The position numbers and the translations under genes were made by a program. A DNA stretch of 64,000 nt from UBA9926 sp018645765 (GTDB taxonomy: Bacteria > Pseudomonadota > Gammaproteobacteria > Pseudomonadales > Azotimanducaceae), in NCBI GenBank assembly GCA_949372755.1, contig CASIBO010000003.1:62001-126000 (forward strand), in the 5' to 3' direction. Below are positions 27,303 through 36,446 of this stretch, in pieces. Numbering within the stretch: position 1 is the stretch's first letter; every line of letters begins with the position of its first letter. The notes below the pieces were generated by a model, which worked only from the letters and a program-made list of their open reading frames with translations, was not told the origin of the DNA and did no database searches.

Positions 27303-27734
27303 ATGCGTTTAAACCAAGCCATCACGCAACCGGGCTTTTGGCCTAAAACCGTGAGGCGGCTCATATTGCTGTTACAACTTAGCCTCGCACCAGCGGCGCT
27401 TTCAGCGCCCAACGACCCCTTCGAGGATACTTGGCAGGATCTTTTATCACACCCGGGACTTCTCGTCGAAAAACGGACTGACGCGCAACTGGTCCTAAGT
27501 ACCCAATGGCCAACAGCCCAAATCCGAGCGCATCTGGAAACAACCCTTGCCGACATAGGCTGGACGCTGATCGAGACAGACCGAGCTAAAGCGTTAAGAT
27601 CTGATGGCCGTTTAAACAACCTACCTTTCGTGGCAGATTTCATCAAAGGCAATGCGCGATTACATTGCTTCTCGGAAGTTCTTGAAGGCGAACGCGCCTT
27701 AACCATCACCTGGTCTCAATTCAAGCGGCCTTAA
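27303..27734 (+). CDS. Small exported protein of unknown function
   Basis: This 143-residue protein is not one I recognise. It has a likely signal peptide (LILLLQLSLAPAALSAP, residues about 20-36) and a mature domain of about 105 residues with one cysteine in RLHCFSEVL and a C-terminal strand ALTITWSQFKRP. No ribosome site of good quality precedes the ATG. It lies 86 bp after the ACAD gene, past the strong hairpin, and is followed by a long gene-free gap. It could be a periplasmic or lipid-binding protein. Confidence 0.55.
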   Translation: MRLNQAITQPGFWPKTVRRLILLLQLSLAPAALSAPNDPFEDTWQDLLSHPGLLVEKRTDAQLVLSTQWPTAQIRAHLETTLADIGWTLIETDRAKALRSDGRLNNLPFVADFIKGNARLHCFSEVLEGERALTITWSQFKRP

Positions 27735-28219
27735 CGCCGCTCATGCTATACATCGACTAAACGGCACCCTCTCGGGCGCTGCACCGTCGCCGCCACTCAG
27801 CGACGCCAAGATTCACGCCTCTTACGAGGGCCAACCGGTCTCAGAGGGTTTAACCCGCGCTCATAACGACCACAGGCTCCTTTTGAGCCGAGTCGTAAGC
27901 CGAAAATCGTCAACCCACAAGAAAATCTAGCAGGGCAACGGCGATCATCGGATGGCCTAAAAGAACGCGGCTGGGGTTTCAACGATTGCGAACGGCCAAA
28001 GCCGTTACGTCACCAACAGGGGGCCCGCGTGGTCTTGTGCTCGGTCGGTTAAAATCTATTTCTTTAAGAAAAGCAGTCCACCACAACACCGACCGGTCGA
28101 TATAGAGCGCCTACTGCAGCACCAAAAAGCCGGCACCGCTTATTTAGCGGCAGCCTCTTTTTAAGGGTTGCGAACTGCTTCATACTCTAGTGATCGCTCA
28201 AAGCAGGATTATTTAGACT
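27735..28219. other. 485-bp gap upstream of the first MotA-like gene
   Basis: There is no convincing gene here. A 61-codon minus-strand frame at 27797-27982 has no family resemblance. A bidirectional terminator-like hairpin sits at 28124-28162. The 57 bases between it and the MotA-like ATG should contain that gene's promoter, but no clear sigma-70 or sigma-28 hexamers stand out. Confidence 0.5.
28124..28162. terminator. Terminator-like hairpin flanked by A and T runs
   Basis: The core stem CCGCT-tattt-AGCGG, with GGC/GCC outside it, is flanked by AAAAAG on the left and CTTTTT on the right. Either strand would therefore form a stem followed by a U-run. It would insulate the MotA-like gene at 28220 from upstream transcription. 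Confidence 0.5.
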
Positions 28220-29020
28220 ATGAGATTAATCTCCTTAAGCACTATTTTTGGTATTTTCCTGGGATTTGGCTTATTCGGTTATGCCATCTGGGAAGGCACT
28301 AACAAATACTTTATTTTTTGGAGTCTAAGTAGCTTACTCTTGGTACTTGGCGGCACCCTCGCCGCCACCATGATTTCCTATGAAGGGCGCTACGTCTGGA
28401 GGGCTCTGGGAACCCTGGCGCAAGTCATTGTTCCCACTCAAGTGAGTCCGAAAGTACTCTATGAAGAAGTCCAACAGATCATCAGCTGGGGGAAAGTTGG
28501 TGCGCGAGAAGGCCTTCCAGGACTTGAAAAGGAATTCTCAAAAGTGGCCTCGAAAGAGGACTCTTTTTTACAACATTGCATAAAATTAGTTCTGGCAGGC
28601 TATAGCGATGAAAATCTACGGGGCAAGCTCGAGACGTTCATGAACACGACTTATGAACGCAATATGGTACGCGCGACAATTCTAAACACCATGGCAAACA
28701 TTGCACCGGGCTTTGGCATGATCGGCACCCTCGTGGGCTTAATTGTAATGCTTTCTGAACTCGACGGGGGCACAGGTGGCTTGGGACAAGGCTTAGCCTT
28801 GGCACTGATCACAACGCTTTATGGCGTCATTTTAGCTCAATTGGTTTTTAAGCCCGCCTCAAGACGCGCTGAGCAAAAGGAGCAGATGCTTCGATTCAAA
28901 CACCAGTTGACCATTGACGCCTTCCTACTACTCGTCAATCGCGCCAACTCATTTGAAATTCAGGATCATCTCAATAGCTATTTGGATCCCGCTATTCAAT
29001 TCAACAGCGCCCAAGATTAG
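28220..29020 (+). CDS. MotA/PomA-like stator channel subunit (first stator set)
   Basis: This 266-residue inner-membrane protein has two helices at the N-terminus (residues 5-25, 32-52), a cytoplasmic loop, and two helices around ANIAPGFGMIGTLVGLIVML and GLALALITTLYGVILAQLVF. The conserved proline in IAPGFGMIGTLVG is typical of the MotA/TolQ/ExbB channel family. With the OmpA-type partner 17 bp downstream it forms a stator that uses ion flow to drive flagellar rotation. It is shorter than, and diverged from, the MotA at 56284-57159. The coupling ion (proton or sodium) is not certain from the sequence. Confidence 0.82.
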   Translation: MRLISLSTIFGIFLGFGLFGYAIWEGTNKYFIFWSLSSLLLVLGGTLAATMISYEGRYVWRALGTLAQVIVPTQVSPKVLYEEVQQIISWGKVGAREGLPGLEKEFSKVASKEDSFLQHCIKLVLAGYSDENLRGKLETFMNTTYERNMVRATILNTMANIAPGFGMIGTLVGLIVMLSELDGGTGGLGQGLALALITTLYGVILAQLVFKPASRRAEQKEQMLRFKHQLTIDAFLLLVNRANSFEIQDHLNSYLDPAIQFNSAQD

Positions 29021-29037
29021 TTGTCGGAGACCATAAA

Positions 29038-29739
29038 ATGAACAAAACACCCGAAAAAATCTACGACTCAGATCCAACCGAAGACACCAGCTGGCTTTTA
29101 ACCTATGGCGATATCATTACGTTGTTAATGATCTTTTTCGTCTTGCTTTTTTCAACCTCAAAAGTCTCTCAAGAGAAATTTGATCAGGTTGCTCAAAGCA
29201 TTAACGAGTCTCTTAACCGACCGGGACCTGATCCAAAATCAACCGACACGGTGCTGACGCCATTGGCCGAAGCACAAATAATACTTGAGCAACTCATTAA
29301 GAAAGAAGGCCTCGAGCAAAAAATGACGACGAAGCTCACCAAAGCAGGCTTGATGATCGAGTTATCCAGCAACACGTTCTTTGATTCCGGCTCAGCGGAC
29401 GTTCGATCCTCAATGTTAAAAACTCTGCAAGACCTAAGCCATGTCATCCAGAACCTGCCAACGAATGACTATCGTGTCGAAATTGAAGGCCATACGGACA
29501 ATGTTCCTATCAGAACAGCCCGGTTTCCTTCGAATTGGGAATTATCTGCGATGCGGTCCATTAACGTCTTACATATTTTTGAAGAAACAGGGCTTCCCAA
29601 AGACCGAATCACGGCCACCGCCTTTGCAGAGACCAAACCAAAAGTTGCGAACACAAATGCCAGCGGCGTCAATCTTCCCCAAAATCAGGCGAAAAATCGG
29701 CGAGTGGTGGTTTACATTAAAAACGATGAAGGCGCCTAA
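29038..29739 (+). CDS. MotB/PomB-like stator subunit with OmpA domain (first stator set)
   Basis: This 233-residue partner of the preceding channel gene has a single helix LTYGDIITLLMIFFVLLFS with the ion-binding Asp25. A linker follows and then an OmpA-type peptidoglycan-binding domain (about 100-230), including VEIEGHTDNVPI and NWELSAMRSINVLHIF. It anchors the stator to the cell wall. GTCGGAGA lies upstream of the ATG. No other flagellar genes are nearby, as is common for stator genes. It is convergent with the flavin monooxygenase gene. Confidence 0.85.
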   Translation: MNKTPEKIYDSDPTEDTSWLLTYGDIITLLMIFFVLLFSTSKVSQEKFDQVAQSINESLNRPGPDPKSTDTVLTPLAEAQIILEQLIKKEGLEQKMTTKLTKAGLMIELSSNTFFDSGSADVRSSMLKTLQDLSHVIQNLPTNDYRVEIEGHTDNVPIRTARFPSNWELSAMRSINVLHIFEETGLPKDRITATAFAETKPKVANTNASGVNLPQNQAKNRRVVVYIKNDEGA

Positions 29740-29961
29740 TCGAAAACGCGTGCTGTGGTTGCCCCGGCTTTAGGTACCGCCCAACAATCCTGAAAACACC
29801 CAGTGGCGACACCCCACATCGGCGCCAACATCCCACAGTAGGCATCTGACCGATTCAGCTTGCCATTGCTTATTCAAGGCTTGTATTGAGTGTATCAAGC
29901 AAGCCATCGCTCGCTCGCGCGAGCCGAGGCAAACCCGCCCAAGATCGCAGAGTGCGAGGCC

Positions 29962-31809
29962 TTATTCAAACCGGTACGGCGCCAGCGTGTTTTGAGCCTC
30001 TATCCGCCACTTGTGCCACTGTCCGCCGCCGTAATAAGCAAGGCTGCCAGGTGCTGCGTCTCCATGACCATTATAATAGGTAATACAATCTCGCAGCGGC
30101 CGGGTTTGCGCGTCTGCTTTTGCGCAATGGGCGGCATAGTCTGATTCAACATCCGCGTCGACATCAACGACGGTTGCGCCCTTGGCCTTCAGGGTATTCA
30201 ACATCCAAACGATATAATCACCATGCTCTTCGATGGCATTTGTAAAATTGAAGCTACCACCACCCCCTTGGGGACCTGAGACAATGAATAGGTTGGGGTA
30301 GCCTTGACTGTGCAGGCCCAAAAAGGTTTTGGTGCCTTCAGTTTGCCACTTTTCATTCAAAGAACGGCCGTCGCGGCCAATCACTTGGTTAAAGGTCGAC
30401 GTTGCCATCCACTCAAAGCCAGTTGCATAGATGAGCACATCCAGTGGATAAGCTTGACCGTTATGTACGACACCCGCTTCATTGATCTCTGAGACGCCTA
30501 GCGGCGCCGTATCCACCAAGTGCACTTGGGGTAGGTTAAAAGTTGGCAGGTACTGATCGTGGAACGTGGGCCGTTTACAACCATAGGGGTAATAGGGTTT
30601 TAATGCCGCAGCCGTCGCTGGATCCTCAACGATGGCATCCACCCGGCCCCTTATTTGCTCCATGATTTTGTAATTGGTGTCCAATTGTTTTTGTACCATT
30701 TCCTCCGGCGACAGTTCACGATCATGCTGTTTGCGCGCCTTAAAATCCGCCACCTTGCCCGCCAGATAATCATCGTTTGCCTTCATCGCGGTTCTTCCTG
30801 CCGAAATCTTGGCAAATCGCGCCCGCCGTGCCTTCGCCCAATTCGGCTCTATTGACCAGCTATCGAATTCCTCTTGGGTCGTTGCGCGCTGGTCACGAAC
30901 ATCAACGGAACTTGGGGTTCGCTGAAATACATAGAGCGCCTCGACGACCTTTGCGAGTTCTGGCACGACCTGCACAGCAGTGGCACCGGTACCGATAATC
31001 CCGACCCGTTTACCGGTCAGATCAAGATGGTAGTTCCACCGTGACGTGTGAAAGGAATCGCCCTGGAAGCGAGTCATCCCTGCGATTTTCGCAAGCTTCG
31101 GCGTCGTCAAAAGACCATTTGCTAACACCACATGGCGAGCCCGCATGGCATCGCCGCGATCGGTACGAACCACCCAGCGCTTTTGCGCTTCTTGCCAAAC
31201 CGTTTCCGTCACGGTCGTATGGAAAAGACAATGTTCATAAAACCCAAAGCGCGCAGCCAGGCTTTGGCAATACTCCATGATTTCAAAACCACTGGCGAAC
31301 TTCATCGATGGGATGTAACCCATCTCCTCAAGCAGCGGCAGGTAGCTATAGGCTTCGACATCGCAGGCAATGCCTGGATAGCGATTCCAATACCAGGTGC
31401 CACCCACATCACCACCCTTTTCGCAAAACCGAACATCGGTATAACCCGCTTGCTGCAGCTTATGCCAAAGCAAAAGGCCGGCAAAGCCAGCGCCAACAAC
31501 CAGGATTTCGCACTCGTCGGTCAACGTGTCGCGCGGCACCGGCTCGTCGGAATATAAATCAGTCAAGTAATGACTGAACTCACCTTCCATGGCAATGTAA
31601 TCAGCCGCGCCGCGGCGCGCTTCTTTAAAGTCGCGATATCGAGCTTGCTCTTCGGCATTAAAGGCCGCTCCGGGGGGCGCGTCTGGCAGTATTTTTAAGG
31701 CTTCATTGGACTCAACGCCATAGCCCTGGCCATCCATCGCAACCCTTGCTTTAGCCGCTCTTGTGTTGAACTCTTTTAAACCCGTGGCTGGGTTAATCTG
31801 AATTGCCAT
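29962..31809 (-). CDS. Flavin-containing monooxygenase, Baeyer-Villiger-like
   Basis: This FAD/NADPH enzyme of about 615 residues has two Rossmann motifs: GAGFAG at about residues 106-111 and GIIGTGATAVQVVPELA downstream. The Baeyer-Villiger fingerprint FxGxxxHxxxW[P/D] appears at 248-259 as FQGDSFHTSRWN, with Asn in the last position. A roughly 90-residue N-terminal extension precedes the FAD domain, as in several type I BVMOs acting on ketones and steroids. ATG 31809 has AGAGA six bases upstream and is preferred over ATG 31815. It converts a ketone to an ester, or oxygenates a heteroatom; the substrate is unknown. Confidence 0.82.
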   Translation of the reverse strand: MAIQINPATGLKEFNTRAAKARVAMDGQGYGVESNEALKILPDAPPGAAFNAEEQARYRDFKEARRGAADYIAMEGEFSHYLTDLYSDEPVPRDTLTDECEILVVGAGFAGLLLWHKLQQAGYTDVRFCEKGGDVGGTWYWNRYPGIACDVEAYSYLPLLEEMGYIPSMKFASGFEIMEYCQSLAARFGFYEHCLFHTTVTETVWQEAQKRWVVRTDRGDAMRARHVVLANGLLTTPKLAKIAGMTRFQGDSFHTSRWNYHLDLTGKRVGIIGTGATAVQVVPELAKVVEALYVFQRTPSSVDVRDQRATTQEEFDSWSIEPNWAKARRARFAKISAGRTAMKANDDYLAGKVADFKARKQHDRELSPEEMVQKQLDTNYKIMEQIRGRVDAIVEDPATAAALKPYYPYGCKRPTFHDQYLPTFNLPQVHLVDTAPLGVSEINEAGVVHNGQAYPLDVLIYATGFEWMATSTFNQVIGRDGRSLNEKWQTEGTKTFLGLHSQGYPNLFIVSGPQGGGGSFNFTNAIEEHGDYIVWMLNTLKAKGATVVDVDADVESDYAAHCAKADAQTRPLRDCITYYNGHGDAAPGSLAYYGGGQWHKWRIEAQNTLAPYRFE

Positions 31810-31951
31810 ATGCATTCTCTTTAGAAGCTTTTAACACCCCATAGAATGCGGATAAGAAAGGCCAAGATCAAGTCGAAAAGCTGCCGTAAAAACCATCAGA
31901 GCCGCAGTGCTAATCCTCAATCCTATAAGCCATTGAGAGGCCTTTTCCCGC

Positions 31952-33343
31952 TTACCTAGACCTAGGCGCCCGAAGCCGCCGAACCTTGGGGTGTCGGCCC
32001 TTTACTTTACCGTCAGCAAGAGCCGCCAGCACATCCGGCGCAGACCCACGCTCGATCGCCACAAACGAGGCGCGGTCGGTGATATCAATTTTACCAACGA
32101 TATTTCCAGCAAACCCTAAGGAACCTGTAATGGCGCCTAAAAGATCACCCGGGCGCAATTTATCCTTGCGACCAAGCGATACCTCGAGGGTGACAAAATC
32201 TGCCGGTGCCAGTACCGACTGCCCTGGCTGGTATGCAGGCGGGTTAATCGGGGTGATCATCATCGATAATCGTGACTCAATCGCAGGCAGCCTAAACGTT
32301 TCTTTGTCGGTAAAAAGGCTAACCGCCGTTCCCGTCGCAGAGCCCCGGCCTGTACGACCGATGCGGTGAACATAGACTTCCGGATCCGCGGGCAAATCAA
32401 AATTCACCACCAACGGCAGACTGTCAATGTCTAAGCCCCGTGCCGCAACATCAGTTGCGACCAGCAACCTTAAACTCATCTGCTTAAACAACAACAGCAC
32501 TTGGTCGCGCTCGCGCTGCTCGAGGTCGCCGTGCAACCCCGCGGCGTCTACCCCCCTTTCATTTAGGGTAACCACCAAGTCATGAACAGCGGCCTTGGTC
32601 TGACAAAAAACCACCGCCGCCGTTGGTTGATAGGATTGAATTAACCCCATCAAGGTATCTGCCTTGTCCTGGCGCTGGGTCCGAATAAAAATCTGCGCAA
32701 TTTGCGTCTGTGCAACTTGGGTTGAAACGGTTATTCGTTCTGGCGATCGTTGGTACTGCGCGCTGATCGAGGCGATATCATCCGGAAAAGTCGCGGAAAA
32801 CAGCAACGTCTGACGATCCATAGGGGTTTGACCAATGATATCGGCCATATCGTCACTGAACCCCATGTCCAGCATCCGATCAGCTTCATCGAGTACCAAG
32901 GTCTTCAGGCGCGGTAACGTCAAGGTTTGTTTTCGAAGATGATCTTTAATCCGACCAGGCGTGCCGACGACAACATGAGCGCCATGTTCCAAGGACCCAA
33001 TTTGAGGTCCAATGGGTTGCCCTCCGCACAGCACAACCACCTTAATATTTGGCAAAGCGCGGGCAAGACGCCGGATCTCCGTTGCAACTTGCGCGGCTAA
33101 TTCACGGGTCGGACACAAAATTAACGCTTGGGTGCCAAAATCTCGCGGATTAATGCGAGCAAGGCTTGGCAAACCAAAAGCGACCGTTTTACCACTGCCA
33201 GTTTGTGCCTGGACAACCATATCCTGGCCTAAAAGCGCAGGCGGCAGCGCTTTCATTTGAACCGGCGTCATGGTGAGGTAGCCCAACGCTGTTAGATTAT
33301 CGAGTTGTTCTTGGGGCAACGACAACACGCTAAAGGTCGACAT
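31952..33343 (-). CDS. dbpA: ATP-dependent RNA helicase DbpA
   Basis: This 463-residue DEAD-box helicase has the Q motif near residues 25-31, Walker A AQTGSGKT (46-53), DEAD (152-155), the SAT motif and HRIGRTGR. The segment GPQIGSLEHGAHVVVGTPGRIKDHL is characteristic of DbpA. The C-terminal domain (about 390-463), with KIDITDRASFVAIERG and GKVKGRHPKVRRL, is the DbpA RNA-binding domain that targets hairpin 92 of 23S rRNA. It acts in large-subunit ribosome assembly. AAAGG seven bases upstream supports the start. The gene lies 119 bp after ybiT on the same strand, with a terminator in between. Confidence 0.93.
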   Translation of the reverse strand: MSTFSVLSLPQEQLDNLTALGYLTMTPVQMKALPPALLGQDMVVQAQTGSGKTVAFGLPSLARINPRDFGTQALILCPTRELAAQVATEIRRLARALPNIKVVVLCGGQPIGPQIGSLEHGAHVVVGTPGRIKDHLRKQTLTLPRLKTLVLDEADRMLDMGFSDDMADIIGQTPMDRQTLLFSATFPDDIASISAQYQRSPERITVSTQVAQTQIAQIFIRTQRQDKADTLMGLIQSYQPTAAVVFCQTKAAVHDLVVTLNERGVDAAGLHGDLEQRERDQVLLLFKQMSLRLLVATDVAARGLDIDSLPLVVNFDLPADPEVYVHRIGRTGRGSATGTAVSLFTDKETFRLPAIESRLSMMITPINPPAYQPGQSVLAPADFVTLEVSLGRKDKLRPGDLLGAITGSLGFAGNIVGKIDITDRASFVAIERGSAPDVLAALADGKVKGRHPKVRRLRAPRSR

Positions 33344-33385
33344 GATTAGGCCTTTGGGCAGCGCGAACGGGCTGCGGTTTTAGTA

Positions 33386-33418
33386 ATAAAACCCCTGGCT
33401 GCTTCCAGCGCTGGGGTT
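33386..33418 (-). terminator. Intrinsic terminator after ybiT
   Basis: On the minus strand an AACCCC/GGGGTT stem (33413-33418 with 33390-33395), with inner pairing around a CCAGCGCTGG palindrome, is followed by TTTTATT. It lies about 45 bases past the ybiT stop and before dbpA, a good Rho-independent terminator position. Confidence 0.55.
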
Positions 33419-33462
33419 ATTGCTCGATAACTCCAGCCTTGGGACGCGGCGACGTCTCAACC

Positions 33463-35079
33463 TTAACTAAGTCGAGCCGCACCCATTTCAATGGACTGGG
33501 CATCCAGGTATTCATCGAACGTCCCTTTAAAATCAAAGATACTTTGATCCTTAATTTCGATAATTCGGTCGGCCAAGGACGAGACGAACTCACGGTCGTG
33601 ACTGACAAAAATCAAAGTCCCTTCGTAATTATCGAGCGCAAGGTTGAGCGACTCAATGGCCTCCATGTCTAGGTGATTAGTCGGCTCATCTAAGATCAAA
33701 ACGTTATGATCCTGCATCATGAGTTTGCCAAAGATTAACCGATTTTTTTCGCCACCCGAGCACACTTTCACCGATTTCGAGAAGTCTTCGTTCGAGAACA
33801 AAAGGCGTCCTAGGGTCGCCCTAACAATTTGTTCATCATGATTGGGCTTTCGCCATTGGCTCATCCAATCAAATAAATTCATATCGTCTTGAAAAACGTG
33901 GGTTGGGTCCTGCGGACAGTATCCAACAGACGCATTCTCTGACCATTTTATGCTGCCCTGTGATGGCGCCAACTCATTCATCAAGCATTTTAGGAAGGTC
34001 GTCTTGCCAACACCGTTCTCACCGATCACCGCCAGACGCGTACCCGCCTCGAGCATCAACTGACTATTGGCAAATAACTGCGGATCGCCCTCAAAGCCAT
34101 GAGTCAAATCTTCAATCGTTAGCGCCAATCGATGCAACTTTTTATCCTGCCCAAAGCGAATATAGGGGCTTACCCGGCTTGAGGGTTTGATGGTCTCAAG
34201 CTCGATCTTATCGAGCTGTCGAGCCCTGGAAGTGGCTTGCTTCGCTTTTGACGCATTGGCTGAAAACCGACTCACAAAATGCTTCAACTCAGCGATTTGG
34301 ACTTTCTTTTTGGCATTCTGTGACTGAACCCGTTCACGAGCCTGGGTTGACGCAATCATAAAATCATCATAGTTACCGGGATAGACACTCAGCGCTTGAT
34401 AATCAATATCCGCCATGTGCGTGCAGGTTGCGTTCAAGAAATATCGATCATGCGAAATAATGACCATGGTGCTGTTACGGGCATTCAAGATGTCCTCGAG
34501 CCAATGAATGGTATGGATGTCGAGGTTGTTGGTTGGCTCGTCCAGTAACAAGATATCCGGATCAGAAAACAAGGCTTGCGCTAACAACACCCTCAGTTTC
34601 CAGCCAGGCGCGACTTCGCTCATGGGACCGTAATGCAGCGCGAGATCAATGCCAGCACCCAAAAGGATTTCACCTGCTCGACTCTCCGCGGTGTAACCAT
34701 CCATCTCGGCGTACTCGCCTTCTAAATCCGCAACGCGCATCCCGTCTTCTTCAGACATCTCGGGTAGGGCATATATCCGGTCGCGTTCTTCTTTGACTTG
34801 CCATAAGGCTTTATGGCCCATGATCACGGTGTCAATTACGCTAAAACTCTCGAAGGCGAACTGATCCTGGCTCAACTCGCCAACCCTCAAGTTTCGATCG
34901 ATCGAGATATTGCCACTGGTCGGCTTCAAAGACCCGTTGAGGATCTTCATAAAAGTTGACTTGCCACAACCGTTGGCTCCGATCAAACCGTACCGTCGAC
35001 CTTCGCCAAATTTAACAGAGATGTTTTCAAAGAGCGGTTTGGAATCAAACTGCATGGTGATATTGGCACAGGTAATCAA
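33463..35079 (-). CDS. ybiT: ABC-F family ATPase, YbiT type
   Basis: This 538-residue soluble protein has two ABC domains and no membrane segment. The first Walker A is GANGCGKS (34-41) and the second is in IGENGVGKTTFLK. Both signature regions and LLLDEPTNNLD / LILDEPTNHLD are present. Long stretches read like E. coli YbiT, including RDRIYALPEMSEEDGMRVAD and YGPMSEVAPGWKLRVLLAQA. ABC-F proteins bind the ribosomal E site and modulate translation. The start is TTG, with GAGGA six bases upstream, and matches the start of E. coli YbiT. A minus-strand TATAGT followed by GCGC at 35121-35130 may be its promoter. Confidence 0.92.
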   Translation of the reverse strand: MITCANITMQFDSKPLFENISVKFGEGRRYGLIGANGCGKSTFMKILNGSLKPTSGNISIDRNLRVGELSQDQFAFESFSVIDTVIMGHKALWQVKEERDRIYALPEMSEEDGMRVADLEGEYAEMDGYTAESRAGEILLGAGIDLALHYGPMSEVAPGWKLRVLLAQALFSDPDILLLDEPTNNLDIHTIHWLEDILNARNSTMVIISHDRYFLNATCTHMADIDYQALSVYPGNYDDFMIASTQARERVQSQNAKKKVQIAELKHFVSRFSANASKAKQATSRARQLDKIELETIKPSSRVSPYIRFGQDKKLHRLALTIEDLTHGFEGDPQLFANSQLMLEAGTRLAVIGENGVGKTTFLKCLMNELAPSQGSIKWSENASVGYCPQDPTHVFQDDMNLFDWMSQWRKPNHDEQIVRATLGRLLFSNEDFSKSVKVCSGGEKNRLIFGKLMMQDHNVLILDEPTNHLDMEAIESLNLALDNYEGTLIFVSHDREFVSSLADRIIEIKDQSIFDFKGTFDEYLDAQSIEMGAARLS

Positions 35080-35124
35080 AAGGAATCCTCACGATGTCGG
35101 ATTGAAGGGATTAAACGCGAGCGC

Positions 35125-35130
35125 ACTATA
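35125..35130 (-). promoter_or_regulatory. Possible -10 element of ybiT
   Basis: The minus strand reads TATAGT immediately followed by GCGC, about 45 bases before the ybiT TTG start. The candidate -35 (TTCATT, 17 bases upstream) is poor. A GC-rich discriminator after the -10 is typical of growth-rate-controlled promoters, which would suit a translation factor. The overlapping plus-strand hexamer TATAAT (35127-35132) faces the other way. Confidence 0.3.
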
Positions 35131-35148
35131 ATGGGTCGGGGATAAAAA

Positions 35149-35220
35149 ATGAAGGTGTACCACCCTCTCAGCTTAAAAAAGGCGAATATCCTGGTGGATT
35201 ACGTAAAAAAATGGCCTTAA
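35149..35220 (+). CDS. Possible 23-codon small ORF
   Basis: A short frame encodes MKVYHPLSLKKANILVDYVK plus three more residues. It sits 17 bases after a perfect plus-strand TATAAT (35127-35132) and 7 bases after CGGGGA. The peptide is basic and amphipathic. No family is recognised, and the -35 box is poor (TTGAAG at 35102 with a 19-base spacer). It is a candidate only, in an otherwise empty 360-bp gap between ybiT and the HupE-like gene; 35221-35443 shows nothing else. Confidence 0.2.
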   Translation: MKVYHPLSLKKANILVDYVKKWP

Positions 35221-35443
35221 TCGCGCAAATCAGGGGCAGCGAACGTGAAACCCCGAAAAGCGCTTTGCCTATCCAGATCATGGCAACAGCGTGATCTTTG
35301 GCCTGAGCTTCGACATTACAGGACGGCCACACGGTTTAGTGAACGTCAGATTGACAACGCGACGCATCAAAATCCGCTCGCTTTTGGCTGGGTTAAGTGA
35401 AATGCGGGTCAATGAGGCTGCTTCGGCGGGGCGGATTTCTACC

Positions 35444-36421
35444 CTAACTGATCCAGCTCAGGAGTCGATCAACTGCCCAGTAACCCGCAACAATCCCAAC
35501 GCCATAGATGAGGCTCTTCCGTCCCAACTTGAACCAAGCCGCCTCAACCTTGATGAACCGATTGGTTACTAGCCCCAAAGCCAAAAGCGCAATGACAAAC
35601 CCCACCTGCCCCAACTCCACACCCACATTAAAAGCAAGCAATGCCCAAACGACGTCCGTGCTAGGCAAACCAATTTGCGTGAGGGCCGCTGCGAACCCTA
35701 GGCCATGAAGCAACCCAAAAAAAGCTGAGACGAGGATGGGATATTGATGCGTGAGGGTGGGTCGAGGCCCTTTCGCAAGTTCAACCGCGAGCAACACAAC
35801 GCTGACAGCAATCAGCAATTCAATCAGCGCTATCGGCGCGCGCAAAATGCCCAGCACCGCCAAGCCCAGCGTGATCGAATGCGCAACGGTAAACCCGGTG
35901 ACCATCACCAAGACCCGGCGCCAGGACGATGCCAACAACACTAAGCACAACACAAAAAGTAAATGATCATAGCCCATGAGGATATGATCGAAACCGAGGG
36001 TTAGATACTGAACAAAGCTGCCCCGGTTCGGGGCATGCGCCTTGAGCGTCTGCTGATGATCACCCGCCCTTAAGTAATACAAGTCGATCTGTCCCGACAA
36101 ACGCTTGTATCGGATCAAAGCGGGCGGACTCACGCCCTCTGTTGTTCGCTGAACCACTAGGGCTTTGGATAAGTCAGCGCATCGGTACTCGATCGCTTGA
36201 CGGGTTGCAACAGAGGGCAAACGCTCGATATTTGAGCGGGGCGCACAAGGCGGCATGAGTCTTGCGGCCTGACTGTCCTGACCGGGTGCTGCCTTGACGA
36301 CGAGCGTGAACTCAGCTGAACCCGTTTGCACCACTTCAATATAAAACGGTTGGAGCTCATCGGACCACGCCAGAAATGGCGCCATTAGACCTGCAAGAAT
36401 GACCCCTAGAATCCGTTTCAC
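35444..36421 (-). CDS. HupE/UreJ family membrane protein
   Basis: This protein of about 325 residues has an N-terminal signal peptide (MKRILGVILAGLMAPFLAWS), a roughly 130-residue periplasmic part and then a C-terminal bundle of about six helices. The bundle carries the HupE/UreJ histidine motif FDHILMGYDHLLF and LLHGLGFAAAL. HupE/UreJ proteins are linked to nickel uptake, but this longer type with an extracytoplasmic domain is of unknown function. The frame is open further upstream inside the PPIase gene. I chose GTG 36421 because it has AGGTG seven bases upstream, gives a clean signal peptide and leaves a 25-bp gap. It is the last gene of the DUF3604-PPIase-HupE operon. Confidence 0.8.
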   Translation of the reverse strand: MKRILGVILAGLMAPFLAWSDELQPFYIEVVQTGSAEFTLVVKAAPGQDSQAARLMPPCAPRSNIERLPSVATRQAIEYRCADLSKALVVQRTTEGVSPPALIRYKRLSGQIDLYYLRAGDHQQTLKAHAPNRGSFVQYLTLGFDHILMGYDHLLFVLCLVLLASSWRRVLVMVTGFTVAHSITLGLAVLGILRAPIALIELLIAVSVVLLAVELAKGPRPTLTHQYPILVSAFFGLLHGLGFAAALTQIGLPSTDVVWALLAFNVGVELGQVGFVIALLALGLVTNRFIKVEAAWFKLGRKSLIYGVGIVAGYWAVDRLLSWIS

Positions 36422-36446
36422 ACGCAAGACACCTGAGGCTGACGCG

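Noticed and set aside
29913..29924. Perfect palindrome GCTCGCGCGAGC in the convergent gap after the first MotB-like gene
   Set aside because: Only 12 bp, with no loop, no U-tract and no second copy found; not enough to call an operator or terminator.
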